Made by a program: the position numbers and the translations under genes
Shown here: positions 46,473 through 57,986 of the stretch, piece by piece
Layout: each line of letters starts with the position of its first letter
Numbering within the stretch: position 1 is the stretch's first letter
The notes under the pieces: model-generated
The model's input: only the letters and a program-made list of their open reading frames with translations
Told to the model about the DNA's origin: nothing
The model's database searches: none
From: Nemertoderma westbladi
Lineage: Eukaryota > Xenacoelomorpha > Nemertodermatida > Nemertodermatidae
Direction of reading: 5' to 3'
DNA: 61,916 nt
Assembly (NCBI GenBank): GCA_032718475.1
Contig: JAUCBJ010007519.1
Location: 1 to 61,916 of the forward strand

Positions 46473-46684
46473 CATCGAGGTCTTCGAGAAAATCACGCCA
46501 ATAGGTTAAAACTCGTCTCTCACTTATAATCTTTGTGTTACAAGTGGAAAACACCACATCGAAAAGGGCATCAATGATTGCTGCGGACAATACAGTCGTG
46601 TTATATATAAAGGCCAATTTCCATGGTTCTTTATTAGTGCGAATCTCCTTCAACAATCCAAAGGAACTAAAACCTTCAATGAAT
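46473..46684 (-). CDS. HECT-like (G2E3-like) gene, exon 3
   Basis: 212 nt bounded by acceptor TTTTCTAG (46692-46685) and donor GTATGT (46472-46467). It joins exon 2 in phase and encodes QFIEGFSSFGLLKEI, then a stretch ending YWRDFLEDLDG. This matches the segment before the catalytic C-lobe in invertebrate G2/M-phase E3 ligase-like HECT proteins (pattern F.EGL..LGVL, then W.DFL.DLE). The C-lobe with the active-site Cys was not found downstream. Family assignment is from recalled sequence patterns. Confidence 0.6.
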
Positions 46685-46796
46685 CTAGAAAATTAAATGT
46701 AAAAAAAATTAATGAAATTTCCAGGAATGGTAGAATTAGTGTACTCTTGATGCAGTCCACAAAAAATATTTGAGCCACTGACACCGCACCACCACC

Positions 46797-46820
46797 ACCC
46801 CCCCCCCCCCCCCCCCCCCC
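46797..46820. repeat. Poly-C run
   Basis: About 22 consecutive C after an accaccacc stretch, inside the intron between exons 3 and 2 of the HECT-like gene. Confidence 0.9.
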
Positions 46821-46902
46821 TCAACCATTTATCCCCTCATCTATTTTGTTGGGCTACAATGCGGTAGGACAAGTCCCAGTTGGTGTTCTGTTTCAGACTT
46901 AC

Positions 46903-47184
46903 TGATCATGAGCGGCTCGTATTCTATCCAAAAGTATAAACTTTATCAAGGCTGTAACTAGCGTATCCCTTGATTCAAACTTAGTAGCTAGGTTGAAGCA
47001 ACCTGCGATGTCTATAAGGTCTTCAGCGTTACTAACAGTATTTCCAAACTCTTCTGGTGTCGCTTTCGCTATCTGGAATTAAAAGCCATCTAGTACATCA
47101 TCCCTTGTAACATTTACAATGTTTTTATATTCAGCAGATTCAATACGGTTCTCAAGTCGTTCCAGAATGTTTGTCAAACTATCG
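46903..47184 (-). pseudogene. HECT-like (G2E3-like) gene, exon 2 with an in-frame stop
   Basis: 282 nt between acceptor TTGTAG (47190-47185) and donor GTAAGT (46902-46897), in phase with both neighbours. The first part encodes NIVNVTRDDVLDG, like the beginning of a HECT domain; the second encodes IAKATPEEFGN... and DLIDIAGCFNLATKF, like its later part. The expected roughly 100 residues between are absent. At the join is a TAA (47079-47081) within 24 nt that begins GT and ends AG. A deletion fusing one exon's donor side to another's acceptor side explains this best, making the gene probably non-functional. Confidence 0.6.
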
Positions 47185-47329
47185 CTACAACAGAATAAAT
47201 TAATGAAATTACATTAATGTTAATAAAACCAAATTAAATAAATAAATCGAAAACTGGGCAAGAATATCGAAGCACTATAAATAAACATCGCAATGCAAAT
47301 AACTAAACTTATTATAAAGTAATCCTTAC

Positions 47330-48225
47330 CTTAATGGTATGTCATTCATTTGCGGAGTTGGTAAAGACGATGGTGTCTCTGGGTTCCAATCTACAGTGCC
47401 ATTTGGAATAGGATAGGCAGTATTATCATCAGTACCAAGTGACTCGTTTGGAGGGATCTCCGAACTAATAGAGATAACATCAATATCAGACGAGACAACA
47501 TTTTCGTTTATGTGTATATCTAAAGCTGTGTCCTCTTTAGACATAGCAGTACCCAATATACATAAATGTGGAATTCCAACCACGCATTTATCTTTGATAT
47601 AATCCATGATAGTATGGTATGTTTCGATAGATTCATCGCAAGCATCATGTATGGTAAATTCGTAATCAGCGCGTTTATTTGGTTTGCCATTCTTCTTTAA
47701 TATAGGACTTACCCCTCCAGCATCACAAAATAGTTTATCAAGAACTTCACCTTTCACATTATCCAACCCTTCCTCAACGTTGGTGTATAATTTGACTTTA
47801 TTTGATGCGCCAAGAGGCTTTTTAAGTAAAACTTTGCTTCGGCCACGTCCAGCGTAATCGAATTTAATCGTGAAGTTAACAACTCTGCTGTTCTCGCGTG
47901 GTCGACCACGGCCTACATGACGACGTGTAGCAGCCGCTCGAGATGCTATAGCCCTTCGACTATTACTATTCCCAAATGTAACTGATGCTGATTGTCTTCG
48001 TTGAGTATCAGTGTGAGTACCGTCATTACCAGTTTCAGGTCTACCATCTGCAGAAATCATCCTATTGCTGCCAGTGGGAGTACCGGCACTGGTACGTGAT
48101 GGAGTCCATGACGGTGACCCAATACGACCACTTATCTCGTTTAATCTATTGTTAATTCGATGGCGCAGTTCAGCCAGTTCTGATCGAGATAAGTCAGGTG
48201 TATTGTCCTCGTCATCCATTTTCAA
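47330..48225 (-). CDS. HECT-like (G2E3-like) gene, exon 1
   Basis: 298 codons plus two bases from ATG 48225, ending at the strong donor AAG|GTAAGG (47329). Residues about 1-110 are polar and Arg/Ser/Thr-rich with no domain I recognise. Residues about 115-225 are more ordered (VNFTIKFDYAGRGRSK, CDAGGVSPILKKNGK), and 225-298 are acidic and Ser/Pro-rich. Codon phase continues into exon 2, which supports one gene. The role by association is the N-terminal substrate-binding region of a HECT-type ubiquitin ligase, but this exon alone would not reveal it. The product may be dead because of the exon 2 stop. Confidence 0.6.
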
Positions 48226-48554
48226 TAGACTATGCCTGCCTATAGGCCTACTTCATATGTCTTACCTGCAGTACAGTACAGTTCTATATTATACAACTAC
48301 GGAACTGAACTAACTAATCTTACGGAATTACCGGTCTTTCTGAAGATTGGTAAGGTAAAGCTGCCGGGTTGGCCGTAGTCAGGTCGTATCGGTCTGTCGG
48401 TAGTCAGTAATGATTAAAAGATTAACAACTAACCACAGAACTAAGTTTACAGAGCTACGGGCAACCGGTACTGCAGTACTGCACTGATAGACTGAAAAGG
48501 GAATGACAATTTGCTGCACTGCACTGAGACAATATTTTAAATTTCCCTCCAAAA
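48226..48554 (-). promoter_or_regulatory. 5' flank of the HECT-like gene
   Basis: Non-coding, with several short ctgcagtac/accggt words. No TATA box is obvious on the minus strand near the start. Called as promoter region by position only. Confidence 0.25.
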
Positions 48555-48906
48555 TGATTGAATTATATTTGATTAATTCCTGTTTTGGGGTGAATTATAT
48601 TTGATTAATTCCTGTTTTGGGTTGAATTATATTTGATTAATTCCTGTTTTGGGTTGAATTATATTTGATTAATTCCTGTTTTGGGTTGAATTATATTTGA
48701 TTAATTCCTGTTTTGGGTTGAATTATATTTGATTAATTCCTGTTTTAGGTTGAATTATATTTGATTAATTCCTGTTTTGGGTTGAATTATATTTGATTAA
48801 TTCCTGTTTTGGGTTGAATTATATTTGATTAATTCCTGTTTTGGGTTGAATTATATTTGATTAATTCCTGTTTTGGGTTGAATTATATTTGATTAATTCC
48901 TGTTTT
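48555..48906. repeat. 32-bp minisatellite
   Basis: About 11 tandem copies with a 32-bp period (landmark ttgattaattcctg at 48601, 48633 and so on), almost identical to each other. AT-rich, non-coding. Confidence 0.95.
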
Positions 48907-49689
48907 AAGGAATTATATTTCATTAATTTCCTTTTATATTTCCCATTTTAAAATTAATTAAATTGGCCACATTCAGCCACCGTAATCTACTGTACTTATG
49001 CAATTTAATTATTGGTTTTACTTATTTTTGTTGGGTACCACAAGCAGCTTAGCTTTCTATGCCCTAAACTATTAATCATTAAAGTGCTGTACGATACCTT
49101 AGCCTACTCATGGGCTTCTAGAATATTAATTTTATACCTATAATTAAATTAAATTATAATTTACGTATAAATAATATTATAGAAGTCCATGGCCTATACT
49201 GCTAGGTCACCCCGGTTACTCATTGGTCAGTCAGTAGCTATTGTAAATGCTGCCTCCTTCCTTGTCCGCGCTTGCAGCTAAACGAAAGTGAAACTAAATA
49301 AATAATATTTTACTTTAATTTAAATACATAATGTAAGTAAATGCATTGTATCTCAACGACAATATCCAGTTCAGCAATTGTGAATTATTGTCTCACAGTG
49401 ACTGACCACACTCAGACACTCTGACACTCAGACACTACTGCACTATTATAGACTAATACAGTACTGCAACTGCGGTACGGATGTACGTACGGGGTAGGGG
49501 TACAGTACACTACTCAGCTACTGCCTGACACCTGACTGTACTGCACAGTGTACAGTAGTCTGGCAGTACCGTACCGAGCTGCCGAGTACAGCAGTATCAC
49601 TACTGCAGTACTGCTCTATTCTATAGCACAGTAGCAGTACCGGTAAGCAGTAGGCCTACCGGTACAGCCTGACAGCGGTATGTCCAGTC
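48907..49689. other. Gene-free AT-rich region, then ACTG-rich low complexity
   Basis: No ORF. 49380-49680 is a low-complexity stretch of actgcagtactg-type words with several accggt palindromes. Confidence 0.5.
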
Positions 49690-52600
49690 GGCACTTTGTC
49701 AATATTGACAGATTGACATGACATGTAGAGGGTCCTATATGGAATATTGTCAAAAAGCGCGCCACACGGGCTGACGGGTTCTGGTTAAACGAAAAGTGCG
49801 CCAGCCATGACATTCATTGCGCGCCAACCATTGACAGATTGACCATGAATTTTGCAATTATTGTAATCATTTACCAGTTTATCTGTTTATACTGCAGTAC
49901 CTAGACCTACTCCTACAGTATTTCAGTATTTTAACATGGAAATGCGAGCGTAGCGAGCAAGAAAATTTTGCAGAAATGCTGAAATGTTAAGATTAATACT
50001 GTAATATTCAGATAGTAGGTCAGCCGACTGTTTTCAAATACAGATGTGATTAAATTGCGAGCGTAGCAAGCAAGAAAATTTTAACATTTTTGGTAGGTCA
50101 AACTTCTGAACGTATAGTCAAAGAATATTGCGATGTTCAATTGCTGAATTGTACTGGCAGACCGGCGGCACTGGGACTGGGCACTGGGGGAGGACAGGAG
50201 GAGAGGACAGGAGGAAGAATGCCAGTTAGTTTAAATGCCTGGTACGATTTACGATTAGCAGAGATTTGGCGGATGTCATACTGCAGTACTGTCTCCTGTC
50301 ATCTGCAGCCGTCTTTCAGTGGTGGATAAGACAGTAAGACACGGTCTCGGTCCGGACAAGTCCCTAAAAGGTGCCACCCTGCTCCATAGCGCGGGAAATT
50401 CAAATGATTGAAAGACATGTAATTTGCACTGGAAAGGGTGGCAGATCAGATCTGCTACCTATATTTTGGCGGTAAATTCAAATCTGTTTTAACATTGAAT
50501 ACATGAATACAGTCTGACAGTAAGACTAAATGTAATTCGTGGAAATCAAAATAAATTATTTCTTATCGGTTTAACTCACTCATCCGTTATTGTTGTTGTT
50601 TTATCTATTCTGGGACTTCGAGCAGCACGTGGACAACTAAACCAGCACGTTAACTAGTTTGGGGCTTCGAGCAGCACGTGAACACCTAAGCTAACTGGTT
50701 AACTATAGTCTGGGACTTCCAGTAGCACGTGAACAACTAAGCTGACTGGTTAACTAGTCTGGGACTTCGAGCAAAATTGCAAATTGAGGGGGAGGGGGGG
50801 GGGGGGGTGATCGGGGGATTTGGCTTAACTTCTATCAGTAAAATGTAAAGAACATTTATTATTTGCTTGTATCAGTTATAATTACATCAGAACATATAAT
50901 TATAACAATATAGCAGGGAACTGATAGTAAAATATATCGCAGGTAGGCCTACTGTAATAACAATAGGTGTATAATGCTTCTGCCTATACTGCTATATCTG
51001 TCTGTCTGTCCCAGACAAGTCCCACACTAGTTAACCAGTCAGCTTAGTTGTTTACGTGCTGCTCGAAGTCCCAGACTTGTTAACCAGTCAGCTTAGTTGT
51101 ACACGTGCTGCTCGAAGCCCCAGACTAGTTAATGTGCTGGTTTAGTTGTTCACGTGCTGCTCGAAGTCCCAGACTAGGTATAACCAGCCACTTTAGTTGT
51201 TCAATTGGAATTTATGTAGAGTTTGCTCAACATGTGTGGCGCGGATTAAGGATCCTGGCGCGTAGTGACAGGGGCGTGTGGCGCGGATTAAGGATCCCGG
51301 CGCGTAGTGACAGGGGCGTGTGGCGCGCATTGAGGATCCTGGCGGTCCTGGCGCGAATATGGATGTAGGGTTAGGTTAGGACAGTAGGAGGTAGCGTAGC
51401 AGTGCACTAGCAACACATCCCACTCTACAGCTCTATTTCAGTATTTGAAATTATTCCATAGGTTTATAAAGATCGAAAAATGTCCGCTCGCTTCGCTCGC
51501 GTTTATACTATAACTGTATAAGTCTACTATTAGCACTGTTTGGCTGTGGACAAATGGAAACGGACAGATTGAGCATGACCATTAAAAACATGACTTGTTT
51601 CAAAAGTTTTTCAATTGTCAGATTCTTCAAACCAATAAAACCATGACAGCCTGCATGATTCAACAGAATTTCCGTGCTCGCTACGCTCGCCAGCTCGCAA
51701 TTTCATGACATCTGCATTTCTGCATTTGAAAACAGTCGGTTTGCCTACTTTAAATGCTGAAATGTTAAAATTTTCGTGCTCGCTACGCTCGCATCTTAAT
51801 CACATCCGCATTTAAAAACAGTCAGTTAGGTTGACCTACTACTACTAACTACTAACTACATCACTATCTGACACTGACTATTACCTGATTACTGTCAGAT
51901 TGTATTTATGTTAACATAATTGGGAAATTTCCTTGCTCGCTACGCTCGCATTTTAATGTTAAAATACTGTAGGGCTACAGCATTATAAACTGATAAATGA
52001 TTACAACTGAGCAATTACTGCAAAATTTCATGGTCAATTGTTGGCTTGGCGCGCATTACAGCATTAGATATCATGGCTGGCGCGATTTTCGTTTAACCAG
52101 AACGCGTGTGGCGCGCTTTTTGTCAGTATTCCATATAGGGTTCACGTGATGCTCGAAGCCCCAGACTACCGGTAGTTAGCGTGCTGGTTTAGTTGTTCAC
52201 GTGCTGCTCGAAGTCCCAGACTAGGTAACCAGCCAGTTTAGTTGTTCACGTGCTGCTCGAAGCCCCAGACTAGTTAATGTGCTGGTTTAGTTGTTCACGT
52301 GCTGCTCGAAGTCCCAGACTAGGTATAACCAGCCACTTTAGTTGTTCACGTGATGCTCGAAGCCCCAGACTACCGGTAGTTAGCGTGCTGGTTTAGTTGT
52401 TCACGTGCTGCTCGAAGTCCCAGAATAGATAAATCAACAACATTAACGGATGAGTGAGTTAAACCGATAATAAATAATTTATTCTGATTCAATGAATTAC
52501 ATTGGCAGATTGGTCTTACTCTATTCATGTATTCAATGTTAAAAACAGGTTTGAATTTACCGCCAATATATAGGTGGCAGATCTGATCTGCCACCCTATA

Positions 52601-52695
52601 GCTTTCCAGTACAAAATAATAACATGTCTTTCAATAATTTAAATTTCCCGCGCTATGGAGCAGGGTGGCATCTTTTAGGGACTTGTCTCGGTCCG
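49690..52695. mobile_element. Interleaved foldback-type inverted-repeat elements
   Basis: Two long inverted-repeat pairs overlap. Pair A is about 49690-50100 with 51700-52145, sharing aaaaagcgcgccacac and ggttaaacgaaaa; pair B is about 50343-50640 with 52401-52695, sharing ggtccgga, ctccatagcgcggg and ggtggcagatcagatctg. The order is A, B, A', B'. Inside are about 12 copies of the word CACGTGCTGCTCGAAG in both orientations (50611-50780, 51050-51170, 52141-52425) and six gcgagcgtagcgagc-type words. There is no transposase ORF, so a non-autonomous foldback or large MITE-like family is the likely class. Exact ends and target duplications are unclear. Confidence 0.7.
51231..51355. repeat. 42-bp tandem repeat, three copies
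   Basis: Three units containing gtggcgcggattaaggatcc and gacaggggc, the third partial. They lie in the centre of the foldback zone. Confidence 0.85.
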
Positions 52696-53463
52696 GAAAC
52701 ACCCCCAACCAGCCAACTTGTCTGCTTGTTGTCGTTGCTCGATGGCAATGAAGCGGGTTGGCGAACGAGAAAGTAAAATTGCAATTGTTCCCATAGCTGC
52801 ATAGGTTTAGTTGGAATTGTGGACCATACTTGTTGCATGTATTACTGTATTAGGCCTAATTATAATTTTTAGTTAATTTCGTACTCTTTAAATAATATAG
52901 GCCTATCTTACAATACCGGTATAATTATGTTGAGAATCACGTACCGGTAATTTGTTGTGGCGTTTTATACTAAGTGTTATTCCAGTAGGTATTCATGTAG
53001 GCCTAATTAATAATTAATAAATTTTTAATAATAGTTTTTTTAGTTAATTACCTATGTAATTTATAAGCCTAGTTAAGTATAGGCCTAGGCCTATGTCAGT
53101 ATGTAATTTTTAATTAGCCTAATCAATCATTTTTTAGTACGTTTTTTTAAGTAAGTCTGTAAGGTAAAGTAACGACCAGGTTTTAGGTTATTTAGAGCTA
53201 GAACAGACAGACAAGACAGCTAGATAACTAATTTGTTCACGTCATCAAGCAGTCAAGTCTTTTCAAGTAGCCCCTTCCCCTTCAGCCCTTGCAGGTGCAC
53301 GGTGCCTGGGTGCAGCCCCACACGTTTCTATATTCCCGGTATACTGGTATATACTGTTTAGCTAACTGTTCTGTCTGATCCTCGTCTGCTCATTCTGTAA
53401 TTAGTTTTGTGTTTGTCAGTTTTTTTAATTTTAATACCGGTAATACTGTAATAATATCTTAAT
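52696..53463 (+). promoter_or_regulatory. 5' flank of the DNAJA2-like gene
   Basis: AT-rich non-coding sequence with many aggcctac/taggcct and taccggta words. No clear TATA box or heat-shock element trio was found by eye. Assigned as promoter and 5' UTR by position; the transcription start is unknown. Confidence 0.35.
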
Positions 53464-53532
53464 ATGGCTGATACACGTTTATATGATGTGCTGGGAGTTT
53501 CACGAAATGCATCCGATTCCGAAATAAAAAGG
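53464..53532 (+). CDS. DNAJA2: DNAJA2-like Hsp40, exon 1 (J domain start)
   Basis: 23 codons beginning MADTRLYDVLGVSRNASD and ending in IKR, followed by donor GTAAGA at 53533. This is helix I and the start of helix II of the J domain, which docks on Hsp70 and stimulates its ATPase. The wording (DT.LYD.LGV..NAS) is closest to DNAJA2 among type I Hsp40 proteins. The ATG has no upstream in-frame alternative of note. Phase 0 joins exon 2. Confidence 0.9.
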
Positions 53533-54247
53533 GTAAGATGATTAAACCTCATTTCACTACTACTGTACTACCTACAACATCGTTCCGTCATCCTACATCT
53601 ATGGTACCTGCAGACTGGTAATACACTAATACGGCAGGCAATAGTAGGCCTACCGTTATTTAGTATTCAACCTTGCTTGCAGCTAGGCGTCTAGTGAGCC
53701 AGTGCTCTGGCCTTGCTCATCCAGCAATGACTCGGTAGTTTGATTTGATTTGAATTAAGATGCCCCCTATAAATATAATATTTTATATTATTAACTATTA
53801 GAGGTAGGTGGTGTAAATCTGTAAATGCATGTCACGTCACAACTCACGAGCTCCTACGCTGTCGATATTCTTAGCACGAAATAGGCCTACCGTCTGACCG
53901 TCAGACCGTATTGAAAAACTTTCACCAGCAGCTTCCCAAAAATAGATATAACTCTCAGTTCCACATACTGACATAGGCCTACCCCTACACTTACTGACTG
54001 AGTGACGCATGTAAATGGATTTTGAGGACATACCACATACGGACTTCTGGTAGTAGTTAGGCAGAGGTTATTTTTGACTTTTCTACTCACAGTAATTGAC
54101 TTAGTGGGTGTAGGTAGACACATTCAAATAAATAATTAATGATATATAAACCGTGTATCCCTTGTTTTCTAATGTATACTAGGCCTATAGTTAACCCAAC
54201 CGTATATTTTTGGGTGTTAAGTAAATAAACTTTCTGTTAATTTCCAG
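53533..54247 (+). other. Intron 1 of the DNAJA2-like gene
   Basis: 715 bp, donor GTAAGA, acceptor TTAATTTCCAG. No other gene was seen; short ORFs on the minus strand are spurious. Confidence 0.85.
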
Positions 54248-54422
54248 GCTTATAAAAGATTGGCCAAGGAATTTCATCCTGATAGAAATCCAGAAGCGGG
54301 TGAACGATTTAAAGAAATCAGTTTCGCTCACGAGATTTTAACAAACTCCGAAAAGAAGCAGACTTATGATCGTTATGGTATGGACGGGTTAAAAGAAGGG
54401 GGTGGCGGTGGCGGCATGCATG
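54248..54422 (+). CDS. DNAJA2: DNAJA2-like Hsp40, exon 2 (J domain end, Gly-rich start)
   Basis: 175 nt continuing in phase from exon 1. It carries AYKRLAKEFHPDRNPEAG with the invariant HPD (residues 33-35), then FKEISFAHEIL and YDRYGMDGLKEG, and opens the Gly-rich linker. The J-domain residues needed to stimulate Hsp70 are intact. The donor is GTTAGT, a weaker match to consensus than the others, with one base left over for exon 3. Confidence 0.9.
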
Positions 54423-54932
54423 GTTAGTATATGGAGACTCCTTAGTACAGTACCGTCCAGGTATGTATTTTATGTAAAGGATTTTTATTGTACCGTACCT
54501 ATGGAATGACCTGCGTATATGTGTTTTAAGTGCCATTCAAGATGTCATTTTCTACAAATCTTTATCATAGTGCTTTAAATTAATAACACAACTAGTTCAA
54601 CTCACTGTGGTTGAATTGAATTGAATTGAATTGAATTTAATGACATGACATTATAGATAAACAAATAATAAACGGTTAACACGGATTAAACAAACGTGAC
54701 ATCGTCACTAAAAGTAAAATAAGCACCCAGCCATTTAACACCACTGGGGCTGCACACAGTGAACTGTACATTATATGTGCAATATGCAATGCACAAAAAA
54801 GTGTTTAAAATTTAATTTAAAATAATTACGTACATAGTCATTATGGGTATATAATTAAAACCAAAAGTAAAATATTAAGTTAATGCTAGTTATTGCTAGG
54901 TATCTATGGAGTATTATGAGTTCCATAGTGTA

Positions 54933-55342
54933 TCAGATCAGCCTGGGACTAGGGAGAACCGGAGCAGTTGTGATTGGTGCAGGGGGAGGGCGGATTGTCT
55001 CCATTGTGGTCTTCCAGGATCCCTTGCACGTATGGAGCAGATCAGTCTCATCTAGGTTCTTTTTAAATGCTTTGAGTGATGGTGACATTACAACTACATT
55101 GGGAAGAGAGTTCCAGGTGGGGATATGACGCACAGTGAAATGATGCTGGTGAATAGCTACATTTGAATGGGGGCGTTCTAATTTCCATGGGTGTCCTCTA
55201 GTTCTTGAATTAGAAGCAATGTGAAAGTAAACTCGATCTGATTGCCCACTTCGAATTATTTTATACATTTCAGTGATATCGATTTTGATCCGGCGTTCTT
55301 CTAGAGATTTGCATTTCAATTTAGTTAGTCTGCTGGAATAGC
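54933..55342 (-). pseudogene. Reverse transcriptase of CR1/L2-like element, C-terminal part
   Basis: Minus-strand codons starting directly at the TTAA (SYSSRLTKLKCKSLEERR...), followed by MYKIIRSGQSD, TRGHPWKL and WNSLPNVVVMSPSLKAFKK. This is the typical C-terminal tail of CR1/L2/jockey ORF2 proteins. It is the missing end of the RT at 57987-59180. No start codon of its own is expected. Confidence 0.82.
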
Positions 55343-55346
55343 TTAA

Positions 55347-57982
55347 GGGGGGGGTACACCCCCCAATACCAACATTTTTATAATGTTATATATCTTCAAA
55401 AATATAGGCGGCACGCCATACCTCTATATATCATCGGATAGAGGAATAAAAACTGGTTTTAACTGAAATAAAAAAAATCAACAATTTTGGCCGCTAGGGG
55501 GCGCCACAGCAATAATCACAAAAATAGAGATACATTTTTTGAAACGAAATTTCTCCACCAATTCCCAATATTTTTCAAAAAATTTTTTTGCGCTATAATC
55601 ACCTTGAGTAACTTTAAAATTCCATAAGAGGATTTTTTGATATCTGCTCTAGGTCGCAGTACACGTGTATATTAATAAATTTTTAGGTGTTGTAGGAGCT
55701 CCAAGTACCATAAAAGACGAAATAGGCCAAATTTTAAAAATTCCTCTTATGGAAAGTTGCGTCTCCGTGGGACCTTTCAGGGAAAAAAAAAATTTTTAAA
55801 TTTCGCCAAGAAATGGCTGAATAAAAGCTATTTTAGTGCAAAATTATAAAGTTGAGAAAAACGCAATTAAACTTTCTGGTGTCTATTTCTGTTTTTCTGT
55901 CTGTCTGTCTGTCAAATTTATGTCTCTAAATAAGGAAGCACGCCGCCTCACTAAAATTTTCGTTATGGGGGTTTTCCAGGTCGCTGATTTCATTTCCAAT
56001 CTCACTTTTTATTTCTGACTTCACATTGTCGGTCTGTCTGTCTGTCCGTCTTTATGTCAGTTTATAGGTCTATATGTCAAAACATAAGAAAGCACGCAAC
56101 CTGGCCAAAATTTTTGTTACAGGGGTTTTCCAGGTCGCCGATTTCATTTCCGATCTCAGTTTTTATTTCTGACTTCACATTGTCGGTTGGTCTGTCTGTC
56201 CGTCTTTATGTCAGTTTATAGGTCTATATGTCAAAACATAAGAAAGCACGCAACCTCGCCAAAATTTTTGTTACAGGGGTTTTCCAGGTCGCCGATTTCA
56301 TTTCCGATCTCAGTTTTTATTTCTGACTTCACATTGTCGGTTGGTCTGTCTGTCCGTCTTTATGTCAGTTTATAGGTCTATATGTCAAAACATAAGAAAG
56401 CACGCAACCTCGCCAAAATTTTTGTTACAGGGGTTTTCCAGGTCGCCGATTTCATTTCCGATCTCAGTTTTTATTTCTGACTTCACATTGTCGGTTGGTC
56501 TGTCTGTCCGTCTTTATGTCAGTTTATAGGTCTATATGTCAAAACATAAGAAAGCACGCAACCTCGCCAAAATTTTTGTTACAGGGGTTTTCCAGGTCGC
56601 CGATTTCATTTCCGATCTCAGTTTTTATTTCTGACTTCACATTGTCGGTTGGTCTGTCTGTCCGTCTTTATGTCAGTTTATAGGTCTATATGTCAAAACA
56701 TAAGAAAGCACGCAACCTCGCCAAAATTTTTGTTACAGGGGTTTTCCAGGTCGCCGATTTCATTTCCGATCTCAGTTTTTATTTCTGACTTCACATTGTC
56801 GGTTGGTCTGTCTGTCCGTCTTTATGTCAGTTTATAGGTCTATATGTCAAAACATAAGAAAGCACGCAACCTCGCCAAAATTTTTGTTACAGGGGTTTTC
56901 CAGGTCGCCGATTTCATTTCCGATCTCAGTTTTTATTTCTGACTTCACATTGTCGGTTGGTCTGTCTGTCCGTCTTTATGTCAGTTTATAGGTCTATATG
57001 TCAAAACATAAGAAAGCACGCAACCTCGCCAAAATTTTTGTTACAGGGGTTTTCCAGGTCGCCGATTTCATTTCCGATCTCAGTTTTTATTTCTGACTTC
57101 ACATTGTCGGTTGGTCTGTCTGTCCGTCTTTATGTCAGTTTATAGGTCTATATGTCAAAACATAAGAAAGCACGCAACCTCGCCAAAATTTTTGTTACAG
57201 GGGTTTTCCAGGTCGCCGATTTCATTTCCGATCTCAGTTTTTATTTCTGACTTCACATTGTCGGTTGGTCTGTCTGTCCGTCTTTATGTCAGTTTACAGG
57301 TCTATATGTCAAAACATAAGAAAGCACGCAACCTCGCCAAAATTTTCTAAAAAAAAGATTCTATCAAACATGAAAACTTGGCTGTTTCATTTCGATGCAT
57401 GGCCTTCTAAACATCAATAACTTGTTTAGAAGGTCATGTTTCGATGGAAATTTTCATATTCGATGGAATCTTGGGAGTCTGCATATCTTTCTGTCGGTTG
57501 TCTGCCCTACCTATCAAACCTACAGACAGACCAACTACATTTCACAAAACATTACAACTGACATTGGAAATGGAATCACTGACTAGGAAAACCCCCATAT
57601 CGAAAACTTCAGCTAGGTGGTGTATTTTATTATAAATTGATGGACAGACTGACACACAAACAGACAGACAGACACACGAACAGACAACCAGGCAGGAAGA
57701 CAGATAGATGGACTTGATTCCACCAAACATCAAAACTAACTTCGGAAATGAAGCCAACGCCAATAACAACTGCCAAAACGAAAATATGAGTACGTCATAT
57801 GGTTTCTTATATATTGTTGGACAGAATGACAGACATATGAACGGACAAACGGCTATAACTCCAGAACTAAAAGAGATATCGCTAAGCCGTTTTCAGATTT
57901 GAAATCCTCATTAAATTCTGCTCTAAGTGAAATAAAAAACAAAATTTTGAAAATTTTGACCCAGGGGGGGTGTACCCCCCCC
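55347..57982. mobile_element. TTAA-flanked non-autonomous DNA transposon with internal satellite
   Basis: 2636 bp bounded by 18-bp perfect terminal inverted repeats GGGGGGGGTACACCCCCC and by TTAA on both sides (55343-55346 and 57983-57986). TTAA duplication is the hallmark of piggyBac-type transposition, though the terminal bases differ from the CCC start usual for that group. No transposase ORF. The centre is the 154-bp tandem array. Insertion splits an RT reading frame of the host retrotransposon. Confidence 0.82.
56010..57345. repeat. 154-bp tandem repeat inside the TTAA element
   Basis: About 8.5 copies with a 154-bp period (landmark ttggtctgtctgtccg at 56188, 56342, 56496 and on to 57266). 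Copies from 56190 to 57290 are nearly identical; the outer ones are diverged. The repeated 62-residue ORFs are a by-product. Confidence 0.95.
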
Positions 57983-57986
57983 TTAA

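Noticed and set aside
54883-55128. Plus-strand ORF opposite the RT tail
   Set aside because: Antisense shadow of the CR1/L2-like C-terminal coding region.
56187-57350. Seven identical 62-residue ORFs
   Set aside because: Each is one frame of the 154-bp repeat, and 154 is not a multiple of three, so no long protein is encoded.
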